A stretch of 64,000 nt of DNA from JANQFM01 sp035471925. GTDB taxonomy: Bacteria > Acidobacteriota > UBA6911 > RPQK01 > DATIPO01. This document shows positions 63,514 through 64,000 of this stretch, piece after piece. Within the stretch, counting starts at the first letter, position 1. Every line of letters begins with the position of its first letter. The position numbers and the translations under genes are program-made. The notes beneath the pieces are model-generated. The model searched no databases, was not told the DNA's origin, and saw only the letters and a list, made by a program, of their open reading frames with translations. Location of the stretch: positions 1 through 64,000 of the forward strand of contig DATIPO010000081.1 of the NCBI GenBank assembly GCA_035471925.1, given 5' to 3'.

Positions 63514-64000
63514 CTAGCTGGGAGGCTTGGGTCCGATGTCAGTACGTCTGGAGATTCTAGTACCTGAGTCAACCAGAGGTTTAGACACTTGCGTGTTTGT
63601 GCCGGTAATCACCACGTGCTCACGGCCACTCTGGTTTGCGGCATCCCTCTGAATTCGAAGTTGGCGGGTGTTTGACACACTTCTCGTATCCTTGATCTCA
63701 CCGACTTGCCGTTCGTTCAAGAAGTCTGGGATCGAATTTCCCTCTCGTCCCGCAACTTTCTGGGTGTTTTTGGTTTCGCCAATAGATTCCAACACCCTGG
63801 ATTCGTTCTGCACCCCTCGGCGCGTACCGGCGAGGCCACCCGCGGCTCCGGCGACGCGGTCGGCGGTTTTGGCGACGTCGGCGGTGGTGTCGATGGCGTC
63901 CAGGGCCTTGTCTCCGGCGCGGACGGCCTTGATCAGAGTGCCGGCTCCGCCGGGGACGACCGGAACGACAGCGGCGACCGTATCGACAGCAACACCCAGC
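63514..64000 (-). CDS. C-terminal end of an Rhs-type polymorphic toxin (partial)
   Basis: The frame enters from the right edge and stops at 63514, giving 161 visible residues. The first part is a pretoxin linker rich in Ala/Gly/Asp (VVPVVPGGAGTLIKAVRAGD, then DKALDAIDTTADVAKTADRVAG), as after the Rhs core. From about 63760 it becomes a compact toxin domain: GREGNSIPDFLNERQVGEIKD, TRQLRIQRDAANQSGREHVVI and a short tail. The alternating pattern P-D-F...EIKD...QL is that of a PD-(D/E)xK nuclease toxin of the Tox-REase class. The Rhs core lies outside the window. A downstream gene encodes the likely immunity protein. Confidence 0.7.
   Translation of the reverse strand, partial: LGVAVDTVAAVVPVVPGGAGTLIKAVRAGDKALDAIDTTADVAKTADRVAGAAGGLAGTRRGVQNESRVLESIGETKNTQKVAGREGNSIPDFLNERQVGEIKDTRSVSNTRQLRIQRDAANQSGREHVVITGTNTQVSKPLVDSGTRISRRTDIGPKPPS

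Overview
The window looks like chromosomal DNA of a GC-rich member of the Acidobacteriota. The evidence is family content, not a database search: two long MacB/FtsX-type permeases of the acidobacterial duplicated-permease (ADOP) kind, one coupled to a PadR regulator; three proteins with the VWFA-related domain typical of acidobacteria; several secreted beta-propeller proteins (sortilin-like BNR, PQQ-like, FG-GAP/CRTAC1); and an Rhs toxin end. I cannot place it below phylum.

Layout. 1-13.7 kb is mostly secreted or membrane proteins: an amidohydrolase broken by an in-frame stop, a small membrane protein, a methyltransferase, an ADOP permease, a 1041-aa propeller, a PQQ-propeller/esterase fusion and a TPR protein. 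14.1-21.5 kb reads as a metal-handling region: a MopE/DUF1554-type secreted protein, a small Cys-containing membrane protein, and a heavy-metal RND adaptor and pump with no outer-membrane channel beside them. 23.2-24.3 kb and 27.6-28.0 kb hold decayed genes (a C-terminal domain fragment, a kinase N-terminus, an ECF sigma C-terminus and a frameshifted hypothetical). 26.4-27.3 kb has an HTH protein and a partner of toxin-antitoxin-like layout, next to a tRNA-Lys(UUU). 28.0-31.1 kb is a PadR-ADOP unit with a nested palindrome upstream that is a good operator candidate. 31.3-31.6 kb is a structured, repeated intergenic segment.

31.6-50 kb is housekeeping: purA and trxA on the minus strand, then on the plus strand rsmA, RNase J, ftsK, two VWFA proteins, ilvE, pilT, recX, alaS, a lytic transglycosylase, an N-acetylmuramoyl-L-alanine amidase and a DUF6599-like protein. 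50-60 kb carries glycerate 2-kinase, gamma-glutamyltransferase, larE, a third VWFA protein, and a minus-strand operon of an RluB-type pseudouridine synthase, riboflavin synthase, a secreted protein and a RibBA homologue. That RibBA homologue has lost the recognisable catalytic residues of both halves and is the most unexpected gene here. The window closes with a PQQ-propeller protein and, on the minus strand, the 3' end of an Rhs-type polymorphic toxin followed by two probable immunity genes.

Starts were chosen from ribosome binding sites and family N-termini where visible. All functional assignments are by eye from translated sequence.
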